Positions 1-6,396 of a stretch of 9,910 nt of DNA are shown here, piece by piece. This stretch comes from JAOTYV01 sp041557595 (GTDB lineage Bacteria; Pseudomonadota; Alphaproteobacteria; UBA8366). A program made the position numbers and the translations under genes. Under the pieces are notes generated by a model, which saw only the letters and a list, made by a program, of their open reading frames with translations, did no database searches and was not told where the DNA came from. The stretch spans positions 1-9,910 of the forward strand of contig JBFFGE010000169.1 of the NCBI GenBank assembly GCA_041557595.1, given 5' to 3'. The stretch's first letter is position 1. The number at the start of each line of letters is the position of its first letter.

Positions 1-1
1 C

Positions 2-127
2 GTGGCGCGGCGCGCGGGGGCGGCCGCCGTATTGCTGATCGTGTGCGCTTCGACGGCACCGTCGACGTTCGCCGGGACGATCTCGATCGGCTGGGACCCG
101 GTCGCGCACCCGGGGCGCCCGCAGTAG
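2..127 (+). pseudogene. Short frame with signal-peptide-like start, possible truncated secreted protein
   Basis: From a GTG at position 2 the frame encodes about 41 residues and stops at TAG 125-127. It begins with basic residues (VARRAG), has a hydrophobic core (AAAVLLIVCAS) and then reads FAGTISIGWDPVAHPG. This looks like a signal peptide followed by the first strand of an Ig/fibronectin-III-like domain, where 'WDPV' is a common opening. It then ends abruptly, 18 bases before the 107-bp repeat. It may be a gene broken by a frameshift or deletion, or the tail of a frame that begins left of the window. The upstream sequence is not available, so the start is not secure. Low confidence; it may be no gene at all. 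Confidence 0.25.
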
Positions 128-145
128 AGTGCGCGTCGAAATGCG

Positions 146-252
146 CTAGAGCAAATCCCGACCGAACCGAAACGGTTTGCGACGACGTATTTGCGTAAAA
201 ACCAAGAGATAGACCATTTCATATGAGTCAATTTAAACAAGAAATGGTCTAG
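146..252 (+). repeat. 107-bp dispersed palindromic element, copy 1
   Basis: The element begins CTAGAGCAAATCCCG and ends AAATGGTCTAG. A second copy lies in inverted orientation at 6403-6509 and differs at 7 of 107 positions by hand alignment, with no gaps. The 5-bp ends CTAGA/TCTAG are inverted. It contains a small hairpin (CGAACCG 163-169, AAA loop, CGGTTTG 173-179 with one G-T pair) and a larger one (TAGACCATTTC 210-220 and GAAATGGTCTA 241-251, perfect 11-bp arms, 20-base loop). It carries no coding sequence, so it resembles a MITE-like or REP-like non-autonomous element. Its right end stops 3 bases before the GTG of the next gene. Confidence 0.9.
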
Positions 253-255
253 AAA

Positions 256-1020
256 GTGGCGATGGGTCGAATGCAAGGTTCCGGGATCATACGCCGCATA
301 TTTTCGAAACGGCCGCGTCGGATGCGCACCATTCGATCGATGGCGCTGGCCGTGCCGTGCGCGCTCGGCGGCTTTGCCGTGGCGGCGTTCGGTCAGGCCC
401 CGCAGCCCGGTGCGCCCGTTGTGCCCTATGCGACCCCCCGCCTCGACGCGCCGGAGTTGCAGATCGACCAGGTCGGGCCGCGCCGGGCCGACCGTCCCCG
501 GCGGCCGGGCGGTAAAGAGAAGCAGGAAAACCTGGAAGATTTCGGTCTTGGCGATCGTGTCGTTCCGCACAAGAGTCTCTCGCCCCAGGCGATCCGGAAA
601 ATCCAACTTGAGTTGAGCCGGCGCGGTTACGATCCGGGGCCGCGGGACGGCGTGCTCGGCGCGGCGACCCGCGACGCCATAAGGCGGTATCAATCCGACC
701 GGAGTTGGGCCGCATCGGGGCATGTGACGGTCCGGCTGCTGGTCGCGCTGCATGGCGGCGACCGGTTCGGTGGCGCCGCCGCATCTTCCGCGACCGGCCT
801 CAAAAGCGGCCTGTCGTCGATCGACTCCTCGCCGCTCGTCCTGCAAATTCAGGACGAGCTGAAGCGGCGCGATTACGAGGTCTCGGTCAATGGCCGGCTC
901 GATGCGCGCACCGTTCGGGCCATCGAAACCTATCAATCCTATTTCGGGCTCGAGCCCAATGGAGAGCCGTCCGAGCAATTGCTGGCGCACATCCGCAGCC
1001 GCGTCATTCCGCTGCAGTGA
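256..1020 (+). CDS. Exported protein with two peptidoglycan-binding domains
   Basis: The protein (up to 254 aa) has two copies of the PG_binding_1 fold. The first is at about residues 109-166 (IQLELSRRGYDPGPRDGVLG, then TRDAIRRYQ). The second is at about 192-247 (IQDELKRRDYEVSVNGRLD, then TVRAIETYQ). The domains are separated by a Ser/Gly-rich linker and preceded by a Pro/Arg-rich low-complexity stretch. A signal peptide is visible from Met23 (MRTIRSMALAVPCALGGF, then AVAAFGQA), so the true start may be the ATG at 322; GTG 256, ATG 262 and ATG 274 are in frame but none has a strong ribosome site. No catalytic domain is seen, so the protein probably binds cell wall in the periplasm. It converges on the amidohydrolase gene with 27 bases between stops. 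A role in anchoring the nearby T2SS is inference from position. Domain call is firm, function is not. Confidence 0.85.
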   Translation: MAMGRMQGSGIIRRIFSKRPRRMRTIRSMALAVPCALGGFAVAAFGQAPQPGAPVVPYATPRLDAPELQIDQVGPRRADRPRRPGGKEKQENLEDFGLGDRVVPHKSLSPQAIRKIQLELSRRGYDPGPRDGVLGAATRDAIRRYQSDRSWAASGHVTVRLLVALHGGDRFGGAAASSATGLKSGLSSIDSSPLVLQIQDELKRRDYEVSVNGRLDARTVRAIETYQSYFGLEPNGEPSEQLLAHIRSRVIPLQ

Positions 1021-1047
1021 GCTGGCTCCCGCAAAGGTCGACCCGCC

Positions 1048-1878
1048 TCACGATCCCGTCCGGTCCCAGCCCCACCACGCGCAGATCGCCTCGCCCATAA
1101 TGAGTTTCTTGTCCTGCTCGCCGAGCCAGGGCAAGCCCTCGGTGAACATGTCGACGCAGTCGCGCCAGGAGCACGGCATCTTGGTGATGTCGGTGCCCCA
1201 GAACATGCGGTCCGGGCCGAAGGCGTCGAAGATCTGCCGCAGATAGGGGTGCATGGCGGGAAACGGATAGGCCTCGCTGGAATAGCCCGGCGCGCCGGTC
1301 GCCTTGACTGCGACATTGGGAAATTTCGCCAGCGCCAGCAATTCCGGCATGTGGGTCATGGCCGCCGCGTCCTTGAGCGTGGTGTTGCCGCCGCGCCCGC
1401 CCAGGTGATCGATGGTCAGCCGCAACCCGGGATGGCGCTCGGCGATCCGGCCGAATGCGGCCAGCGAGTCCGTCGCCAGGGCGGCGACCGGAACGCCGGC
1501 CTCTTCCGCCGCTTTCCACAGCCAGTCGAGCGTGCCGTCTTCCACCCATTGCCGCGCGGGGTCCTTCAGGAAGGTATAGCGCAGGCCGAGCATGCCCGGC
1601 TGGTCGCGCCAGGTGGCGATGCGCACGCGGGCGTCGGGCGCGTCGAGCGGCAGCGATCCCATGATCGCGAAGCGGCCGGGATAGGTCCGCACCGCCTCGA
1701 ACGCCATGGCGTCCGATCCCGGGTCCCAGCTCGGCGGATGGATCACGGCGGCGTCGACCCCGGCCGCGTCCATCAGGCCGATCGCCTCCGCCGGGGTGAA
1801 GGAGGTCACCTGGATATGCGCGGCGTTGCTCGGCAGGCCGCTTCCCCAGAGGTGAATTTGCGCGTCGACGATGTCCAT
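1048..1878 (-). CDS. Amidohydrolase-family (PF04909-type) TIM-barrel hydrolase
   Basis: The protein (276 aa) opens with MDIVDAQIHLWGSG, the first strand of the amidohydrolase-2 barrel. Other family marks are IDHLGG (His158), the stretch around AMHPYLRQIFDAFGPDR (His210), and MFWGTDITKMP with the conserved Asp230. Family members hydrolyse lactones, amides or decarboxylate small acids in the cytoplasm; the substrate here cannot be told. The usual HxH metal motif after the first Asp reads QIH (Gln7, His9), so metal binding may differ. ATG 1878 was chosen because AGGGAAG (1887-1893, complement) lies 8 bases upstream and the family's N-terminus starts exactly there; an upstream in-frame extension to 1941 has no family resemblance. 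It is the second gene of an operon, 22 bases after the cupin stop. Confidence 0.88.
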   Translation of the reverse strand: MDIVDAQIHLWGSGLPSNAAHIQVTSFTPAEAIGLMDAAGVDAAVIHPPSWDPGSDAMAFEAVRTYPGRFAIMGSLPLDAPDARVRIATWRDQPGMLGLRYTFLKDPARQWVEDGTLDWLWKAAEEAGVPVAALATDSLAAFGRIAERHPGLRLTIDHLGGRGGNTTLKDAAAMTHMPELLALAKFPNVAVKATGAPGYSSEAYPFPAMHPYLRQIFDAFGPDRMFWGTDITKMPCSWRDCVDMFTEGLPWLGEQDKKLIMGEAICAWWGWDRTGS

Positions 1879-1900
1879 CGTGATGTCTTCCCTGTGTGGC

Positions 1901-2317
1901 TTACGGGCGCTCGCCGGGCAGGCGGTCGATCGCCGGGTCATCCGCGCCTTCCTTGTCGCGGTCGGCGGGCCGGGTACTCTTGTAGCCCGGCTTCATGAAA
2001 TAGATCAGCACCATGCGGGATTCCGGCCCGGCCTCGATCCAGTGGAATTGGTCCGACGGCAGGCACACCAGATCCCCGGCCCGGACCGGCAGGGCGTCGC
2101 GCCCCTCGAACCCGACCGAGCCGCTGCCCTCGACGATATAGAGGATTTCGTCCTCGTCCGGGTGCTTGTGCATCGGCGTGACCTGGCCCGGCTCGTAGCA
2201 GTTCATGCGGGTGACCAGGCCGCGCGTCGCCATCAGCTCCTCGTTGACCCGTGCCTCGGCCGAAAAATGCGCGGCCTCGGCGACGTTCACCCGTCGCGGT
2301 GCATCCTGCGCGCTCAT
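1901..2317 (-). CDS. Small single-domain cupin protein
   Basis: The protein (138 aa) is one cupin barrel. Motif 1 is PGQVTPMHKHPDEDEILYIV with ligands His50, His52 and Glu57. Motif 2 is GDLVCLPSDQFHWIEAG with His92. The full set of four metal ligands is therefore present. The tail after about residue 112 is charged and probably flexible. ATG 2317 has a good Shine-Dalgarno AGGGGAG (2324-2330, complement) 6 bases upstream. The frame stays open far upstream, antisense to the deacetylase gene, but that part does not look like protein. It is the first gene of the operon with the amidohydrolase and is divergent from the deacetylase gene (189 bases between starts). It may be a metal-dependent enzyme or a ligand-binding accessory; the sequence does not decide. 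Confidence 0.88.
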   Translation of the reverse strand: MSAQDAPRRVNVAEAAHFSAEARVNEELMATRGLVTRMNCYEPGQVTPMHKHPDEDEILYIVEGSGSVGFEGRDALPVRAGDLVCLPSDQFHWIEAGPESRMVLIYFMKPGYKSTRPADRDKEGADDPAIDRLPGERP

Positions 2318-2492
2318 GCCCGTCTCCCCTGCTGGATGGCGATGGAATAGCAGTAGCGCAGGCGGGGCGGAGTCCGCAACCGGCCGCACCGGATCGGGCA
2401 GCGGGAAAATGCGCGGCCGTGCGCCGATCCCCGCGCCCTTGCGGTTGCGGCCGCGGCCGGAATGGCTGATCCTTCGCAAGCGATGATACGGC

Positions 2493-2498
2493 AGGAGG
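2493..2498 (+). promoter_or_regulatory. Shine-Dalgarno of the deacetylase gene
   Basis: AGGAGG, a perfect anti-16S match, lies 8 bases before ATG 2507. It decides that start over the in-frame ATG at 2462, which has no such site. Confidence 0.85.
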
Positions 2499-2506
2499 TC
2501 AGCGAC

Positions 2507-3442
2507 ATGAGCGGCAGCGACAAACCGAACGCCCCGGGCGCACCCGGCGGCCCCGGTGAGCCCTGGCAATGGCCGGAGTCCACCTGGCGGCCGATCGTCG
2601 AGCATGTGCGGGCGGGGCGGTCGCTCAAGCCCGCCGCGTGGCCGAACGGCGCGCGCTGCGCGGTGGCGCTGTCCTTCGACAGCGATCACGAAACCGGCAC
2701 GCTGCGCGACGGCGGAACCTCGCCCGGCCCGTTGAGCCAGGGCGAATACGGCGCCCGCGTCGCGGTGCCGCGCATCCGCGCGCTGCTGCAGCGCCACGGC
2801 ATTCCCGCCAGCTTCTTCGTGCCGGCGGTGGTGGCGCTGCTGTATCCGGACGAGCAGCGGGGCCTGGTTGAAGACGGGCACGAGGTCGCGCTGCACGGCT
2901 GGATTCACGAGCGCAACACCCTGCTCGCCGAGGCGGAAGAGCGCGCGCTGCTGCAGAAATCCATCGACACGCTGGAGACGATCACCCGGGTCCGGCCGCG
3001 CGGCATCCGCACGCCGTCCTGGGACTTCAGCCCGCACACGCTCGCGCTCGCCCGGGAATTCGGGCTGCTCTACGACTCGTCGCTGATGGCGGATGACGAC
3101 CCCTACGAGCTGCTGCTGGACGGCGCGCCCACCGGCATCGTCGAGCTGCCCGTCGAGTGGATCCGCGACGACGCGGTCTATTTCAACATGAACCGGTTTT
3201 CGGGCCTGCGGCCCTACACCGCGCCCTCGGCGGTGTTCGAGATCTTCAAGGCGGAATTCGACGCGGCGTGGGAGGACGCGGGGCTGTTCCTACTCACCAT
3301 GCACCCGCACCACATCGGCCACCGCTCCCGCCTGCCCGTCCTCGCCCGCCTGATCGACCACATGCGCGCGCAGGGCGCGGTGTGGTTCGCGACGCATGCG
3401 GAGATTGCGGAATATTGTTTGGGGCCGGGAGAAAAGAGGTGA
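2507..3442 (+). CDS. Polysaccharide deacetylase / NodB-fold hydrolase
   Basis: The protein (311 aa) shows the NodB homology motifs in order. They are SFDSDHET (Asp58 likely catalytic, Asp60 likely metal ligand), ALHGWIHERN (His130 and His134, the HxxxH metal pair), RGIRTPSWDFS (Arg168, Pro170), and TMHPHHIGHRSRL at 264-276. The length and the 'FDSDHET...MHPHHIGHRSR' pattern match the soluble branch of the family that includes the Helicobacter PgdA-type proteins, allantoinase-like PuuE and a cyclic imide hydrolase. It is not the exported chitin-deacetylase branch, and there is no signal peptide. A cytoplasmic hydrolase of a small amide or imide is therefore as likely as a polysaccharide deacetylase. 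The first 40 residues are Pro/Gly-rich. It is divergent from the cupin and amidohydrolase genes, which suggests a shared control region and pathway. Substrate unknown. Confidence 0.9.
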   Translation: MSGSDKPNAPGAPGGPGEPWQWPESTWRPIVEHVRAGRSLKPAAWPNGARCAVALSFDSDHETGTLRDGGTSPGPLSQGEYGARVAVPRIRALLQRHGIPASFFVPAVVALLYPDEQRGLVEDGHEVALHGWIHERNTLLAEAEERALLQKSIDTLETITRVRPRGIRTPSWDFSPHTLALAREFGLLYDSSLMADDDPYELLLDGAPTGIVELPVEWIRDDAVYFNMNRFSGLRPYTAPSAVFEIFKAEFDAAWEDAGLFLLTMHPHHIGHRSRLPVLARLIDHMRAQGAVWFATHAEIAEYCLGPGEKR

Positions 3443-3462
3443 TGGGATGCGGAGGATTGGGA

Positions 3463-3480
3463 GACGGCAGCCTTGCCGTC
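3463..3480 (+). terminator. GC-rich hairpin after the deacetylase gene, possible terminator
   Basis: GACGGCA (3463-3469) and TGCCGTC (3474-3480) form a perfect 7-bp stem with a 4-base loop, 20 bases after the deacetylase stop. No run of T follows, so a classic Rho-independent terminator is not supported. It may protect the 3' end or work with Rho. The rest of 3443-3605 shows nothing else convincing. Confidence 0.35.
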
Positions 3481-3605
3481 CCGAAACTGGTGCTTGGCGG
3501 CAAAACGGCAGCGGCGCAGTTCTATGCACACATTTTGAGATTCGGCATCATGATAGGCCGGCACAGGCGATGTTGGCCGTGAAAAAATGAACAAGATCAG
3601 AGATA

Positions 3606-4373
3606 TTGGCTAGTTCGCTCCTTGATCCCCATGTCCTCGGCGTGCTGATCGCCGCGCCGTTTGTCGGCAGCTTCCTGGCAACGCTCGCGGTCCGGCTGCC
3701 GGCGCGCGAGCAGGTCGTGCTCGGGCGGTCCCGATGCCGATCCTGCGGCCACGTTCTCGGTTTCGCGGATTTGCTGCCGCTCGTGAGTTGGCTTTGGCAA
3801 CGCGGTCGATGCCGTTACTGTACCGGCCCGATCGGCCGAATTTATCCCTGGATGGAATTGGGCGCGCTTGCCGTTGCCGCCTGGGCCGCGACCATTTTGG
3901 ACGGGTGGCTGCTCTGGGTGACCTGCGGTCTCGGTTGGGCGCTGCTGACCTTGGCGGTCATCGATATACGGCATTTTCTGCTGCCCGACGCGATGACGCT
4001 GCCCTTGATCGCGGCCGGTTTGCTGACCGCCTTCGGGCTCGGCCCGGCGCCGGTGGTGTCGCATGGGGTCGGCGCGGCGGCGGGGTTTGCCGTCTTCGCG
4101 GCGCTTCGGTGGTTGTATCGCCGCCTGCGCGGACAGGAGGGGTTGGGGCTTGGCGATGCGAAGCTGGCCGCGGCGGGGGGCGCCTGGGTTTCCTGGATCG
4201 GATTGCCGAGCGTCGTGTTGTGGGCCTGTTACGGGGCGTTGGCTGTAACGCTCATTGGCGCGGCCCGCGGCGCGAAAGTCGGTTTGCAATCCCGGATAGC
4301 GTTCGGCGCCTACCTGTGCGGCGGGATCTGGCTGGTCTGGCTCTACGGGCCGTTCGATTTCGCCTGGCGATGA
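3606..4373 (+). CDS. gspO: Type II secretion prepilin peptidase / N-methyltransferase
   Basis: This polytopic inner-membrane aspartic protease cleaves the leader of pseudopilins after Gly and methylates the new N-terminal Phe. The protein is 255 aa. It has the N-terminal methyltransferase part (GSFLATLAVRLP at 21-32) with all four zinc Cys of the CxxC pairs (Cys44, Cys47, Cys69, Cys72). The peptidase part has Asp120 in VIDIRHFLLPD and Asp184 in GLGLGDAKL. The 64-residue spacing of these aspartates is that of the TcpJ catalytic pair. Hydrophobic stretches cover most of the rest. The start is a TTG: the frame is closed by TGA at 3588-3590 and no in-frame ATG precedes the first membrane segment. 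It faces the gspE-J operon tail to tail, with 19 bases between its stop and that of gspJ. Its substrates GspG, H, I and J are encoded opposite. Confidence 0.95.
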   Translation: MASSLLDPHVLGVLIAAPFVGSFLATLAVRLPAREQVVLGRSRCRSCGHVLGFADLLPLVSWLWQRGRCRYCTGPIGRIYPWMELGALAVAAWAATILDGWLLWVTCGLGWALLTLAVIDIRHFLLPDAMTLPLIAAGLLTAFGLGPAPVVSHGVGAAAGFAVFAALRWLYRRLRGQEGLGLGDAKLAAAGGAWVSWIGLPSVVLWACYGALAVTLIGAARGAKVGLQSRIAFGAYLCGGIWLVWLYGPFDFAWR

Positions 4374-4392
4374 TTGCCGGGCGACATCGCCG

Positions 4393-5064
4393 TCACCGTG
4401 CGCCGAGTTGCGGGGCGGCGATGAGATCCGGCCATTGCCGATCGTCGTCGTCCGGATATGTCAGTCGAATGCGAATCAGTTCCGGCACGGCTTCGCGCCC
4501 GACCCAGCGCCGATGCCAGCGCGGCACGTCTTCGCCGCGCGCCCGGCCGAAATAGTCGATGACGCCGCCGGCAAGCCCCTGACCGAGGACAACCGATTTC
4601 AAATCGCCATCCTCCGTGAAGTCCGCGTGATCCGGTTGCAGGCGCCGCCAGAACAGCGCAAGCCGCTTGCCGTCCGGTGCCGGTGCGATCGCAAGCTGGA
4701 TCAAATAGATCCCCGGCGGGGCCGACTGCGCGGGCGGCGGTGCGATGAACCGCAAGGTATCAGGCTCGCCGACGAAAGCGACCCGCCGGCCGCGCCGCCG
4801 CTCACTTTGCATGACGACCGGCCGCAATTGCTCGATCTGGCGTCGAAGAAGGCGGTGCGCGGTGCGAATTTCGCCGGCGTGCCTGCCGATATCGCTGCCT
4901 TTCTGCCAGGCCGCGACGCCGAAGCGGATGCCGCCGGTCAGCAGGGTGAACATCAGCGCAAGAATGCTGATGGCGATCAACAGTTCGAGCAGCGTGAAAC
5001 CGCTATCGCGGCGCGACCTGCAATCGGGCGCGCTACTGGTCAATTTCCTGCGCCTCCGTGCCAC
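4393..5064 (-). CDS. gspJ: T2SS minor pseudopilin GspJ
   Basis: GspJ is a minor pseudopilin of the tip complex, inserted in the inner membrane and processed by GspO. The protein (223 aa) has the prepilin site SG|FTLLELLIA (Gly22/Phe23, Glu at mature +5) and one N-terminal hydrophobic helix. A long polar C-terminal domain has a GspJ-like end (PELIRIRLTYPDDD). Mature length near 200 aa is normal for GspJ and longer than G, H or I. The GTG at 5064 overlaps the end of gspI by 32 bases. A TTG at 5043 is an alternative, with GGAGG about 8 bases upstream and a shorter 15-residue leader. It is the last gene of the operon; gspK, usually next, is absent here. GspJ versus another minor pseudopilin is decided by order and size. 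Confidence 0.92.
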   Translation of the reverse strand: MARRRRKLTSSAPDCRSRRDSGFTLLELLIAISILALMFTLLTGGIRFGVAAWQKGSDIGRHAGEIRTAHRLLRRQIEQLRPVVMQSERRRGRRVAFVGEPDTLRFIAPPPAQSAPPGIYLIQLAIAPAPDGKRLALFWRRLQPDHADFTEDGDLKSVVLGQGLAGGVIDYFGRARGEDVPRWHRRWVGREAVPELIRIRLTYPDDDDRQWPDLIAAPQLGAR

Positions 5065-5488
5065 CTTGCGACATCTTGATCAGTCGATGCGTGGTCAGGG
5101 ATACGGTTCGGGCACCGGTGCCGTCGCCCCATTCGACCGTCAGGATCACCTCGAACAATTGGGTTCTTGTTGGCGGCCCGGATACATCCGACTCGTCGGA
5201 AACCGGCGTTACGCGGCTGTGCCAGCGATAGGGGGCCGGCAGTTGACCTTGCCTCTCGCCCGCTTCCAGAGGCGTCTCGATTCCCAAGGCGGCGAGTTTG
5301 GATTCCGCCCAAAGGGTGGCGATCGAGTATTGCTCGCCGAGCCGTGCATTTCGCGCGTTGGTTCCGACCGCTTCGAAGACCACGCCCAGGACGAGGGCGA
5401 GGATCGCGAAGGCGACGACCACTTCGATCAGCGTAAAGCCGCGCTTCGACCGGTGTCGCATTCGTTTACTGGCGCTGAATCGATACAT
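5033..5488 (-). CDS. gspI: T2SS minor pseudopilin GspI
   Basis: GspI is the minor pseudopilin that nucleates the GspI-J-K tip. The protein (151 aa from ATG 5488) has cleavage site RG|FTLIEVVVAFAILALVLG (Gly17/Phe18, Glu at +5) followed by NARNARLGEQYSIATLWAESKLAALG. This 'A..LAESKL..LG' segment is characteristic of GspI. The C-terminus has FEVILTVEW, also typical. ATG 5488 overlaps gspH by 23 bases. ATG 5461 gives a classical 8-residue leader (MRHRSKRG) and begins 4 bases after the gspH stop, and is just as likely; neither has a strong Shine-Dalgarno. It overlaps gspJ downstream, pointing to coupled translation. Confidence 0.93.
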   Translation of the reverse strand: MYRFSASKRMRHRSKRGFTLIEVVVAFAILALVLGVVFEAVGTNARNARLGEQYSIATLWAESKLAALGIETPLEAGERQGQLPAPYRWHSRVTPVSDESDVSGPPTRTQLFEVILTVEWGDGTGARTVSLTTHRLIKMSQGGTEAQEIDQ

Positions 5489-5930
5489 TCCCGGTCAACC
5501 AATCGACGGCGACGGTCGTCACCGCCGCATCCGCGCGGACGGTGATGCGGAGGCGACCGCCGGTGGAGCTGCCATCCGAGAAAAAACGAATGCCACCGGT
5601 TTGCGTGTCGGCCAATTCCGACGACGCGGTATAGAGCGCAAGATCCAGGGCCTCGGGCAACGCCACCGCCTTGCCGTCGGGCAGGCCATAGCGCCGTTTC
5701 TCGACATCGACGGCAAACACGACCTCCCGGTTGGTGGCAATCGCTTCGCTGCGCGCGGAACGCAGCGCGGCAGCGATGTCGCGCGCAGAGGCGGCCGCCT
5801 GCGCGGAGGCGTCGGCACTGGTGAACTGCGTGGCGACCACGCCGATGGCGAGGCCGACGATCACCATGACGATCAGCAGTTCGAGAAGAGTAAATCCGCG
5901 CTCGCCGCGCCGGTCACCAGTTTTTGACAT
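5466..5930 (-). CDS. gspH: T2SS minor pseudopilin GspH
   Basis: GspH is a minor pseudopilin linking the tip complex to the GspG shaft. From ATG 5930 the protein is 154 aa with leader MSKTGDRRGERG and mature start FTLLELLIVMVIVGLAIGVV (Glu at +5). The segment AASARDIAAALRSARSEAIA, then TNREVVFAVDV, is the standard GspH/FimT pattern. The C-terminus has FFSDGSSTGGRLRI, the strand pair typical of GspH. An earlier in-frame ATG at 5972 would add 14 residues deep inside gspG and has no ribosome site, so 5930 is preferred; it overlaps the gspG stop by 17 bases. Confidence 0.93.
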   Translation of the reverse strand: MSKTGDRRGERGFTLLELLIVMVIVGLAIGVVATQFTSADASAQAAASARDIAAALRSARSEAIATNREVVFAVDVEKRRYGLPDGKAVALPEALDLALYTASSELADTQTGGIRFFSDGSSTGGRLRITVRADAAVTTVAVDWLTGNVSIQRQ

Positions 5931-6390
5931 CCTGATTTTCGCCGTCTCCGCCCTCGGTGCCGTCCGCGCCATAGCTGTATAGATCGTAAGCGCCGTGCTG
6001 GCCGGGAAAGCGGTATTGATACAGCTCCCCCCATGGATCGAAGAGACCGCTCGCCTTTTTCAGATAGGGCCCGTTCCATCGTTTCGCATCGGATGGCCGT
6101 TCGACGAGCGCCTTCAACTCCGCCGGATATTGGCCGGCATCCAAGCGATACAGATCGAGGCTCGCTTCGATATTGCTCATCTGAATCTTTGCGGTGTCGA
6201 CCTTGGCGCCCCCCAGATATCCGATAACCTGCGACCCGACGATGCCGGCGAGCAGCGCCAAAATCGCAATGACGACGAGCAGTTCCAGAAGCGTGAAACC
6301 GTTCATCTTCGTTTCGTCCGGCGGCGTGTTTTCCGGCCGGCGGCGGCGATCGCGGCGGTGGATCGGGCGGATGATCGACATACTCTGCAT
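5914..6390 (-). CDS. gspG: T2SS major pseudopilin GspG
   Basis: GspG forms the shaft of the pseudopilus. The protein (158 aa) has the site MNG|FTLLELLVVIAILALLAGI with Glu at mature +5, then the conserved IEASLDLYRLDAGQYP. The C-terminal loop SYGADGTEGGDGENQDVKNW matches the calcium-binding loop of GspG. Mature length is 127 aa, normal. The leader is odd: from ATG 6390 it is 31 residues with a strongly basic stretch (HRRDRRRR), against the usual 6-10. ATG 6381 is also possible; the ATG at 6306 would leave only three residues. ATG 6390 is chosen because AGGAAAGA sits 6 bases upstream. A 107-bp repeat fills the space between gspF and this gene, so the leader RNA carries its hairpins. Confidence 0.96.
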   Translation of the reverse strand: MQSMSIIRPIHRRDRRRRPENTPPDETKMNGFTLLELLVVIAILALLAGIVGSQVIGYLGGAKVDTAKIQMSNIEASLDLYRLDAGQYPAELKALVERPSDAKRWNGPYLKKASGLFDPWGELYQYRFPGQHGAYDLYSYGADGTEGGDGENQDVKNW

Positions 6391-6396
6391 GCTGAC

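Noticed and set aside
2374..2450. 9-bp inverted repeat CCGCAACCG / CGGTTGCGG in the cupin-deacetylase gap
   Set aside because: The arms are 59 bases apart and made of common GC words, so chance is likely. It could be an operator but nothing else supports that.
2318..3037. Long minus-strand extension upstream of the cupin
   Set aside because: It is antisense to the deacetylase gene, and the cupin has its own good ribosome site and natural start at 2317.
4374..4392. Terminator between convergent gspO and gspJ
   Set aside because: Only GGCG/CGCC with a 4-base loop and no T run; too weak to call.
4408..5079. 223-codon plus-strand frame mirroring gspJ
   Set aside because: Antisense to gspJ, which has a prepilin site and fits the operon; the mirror frame shows no domain.
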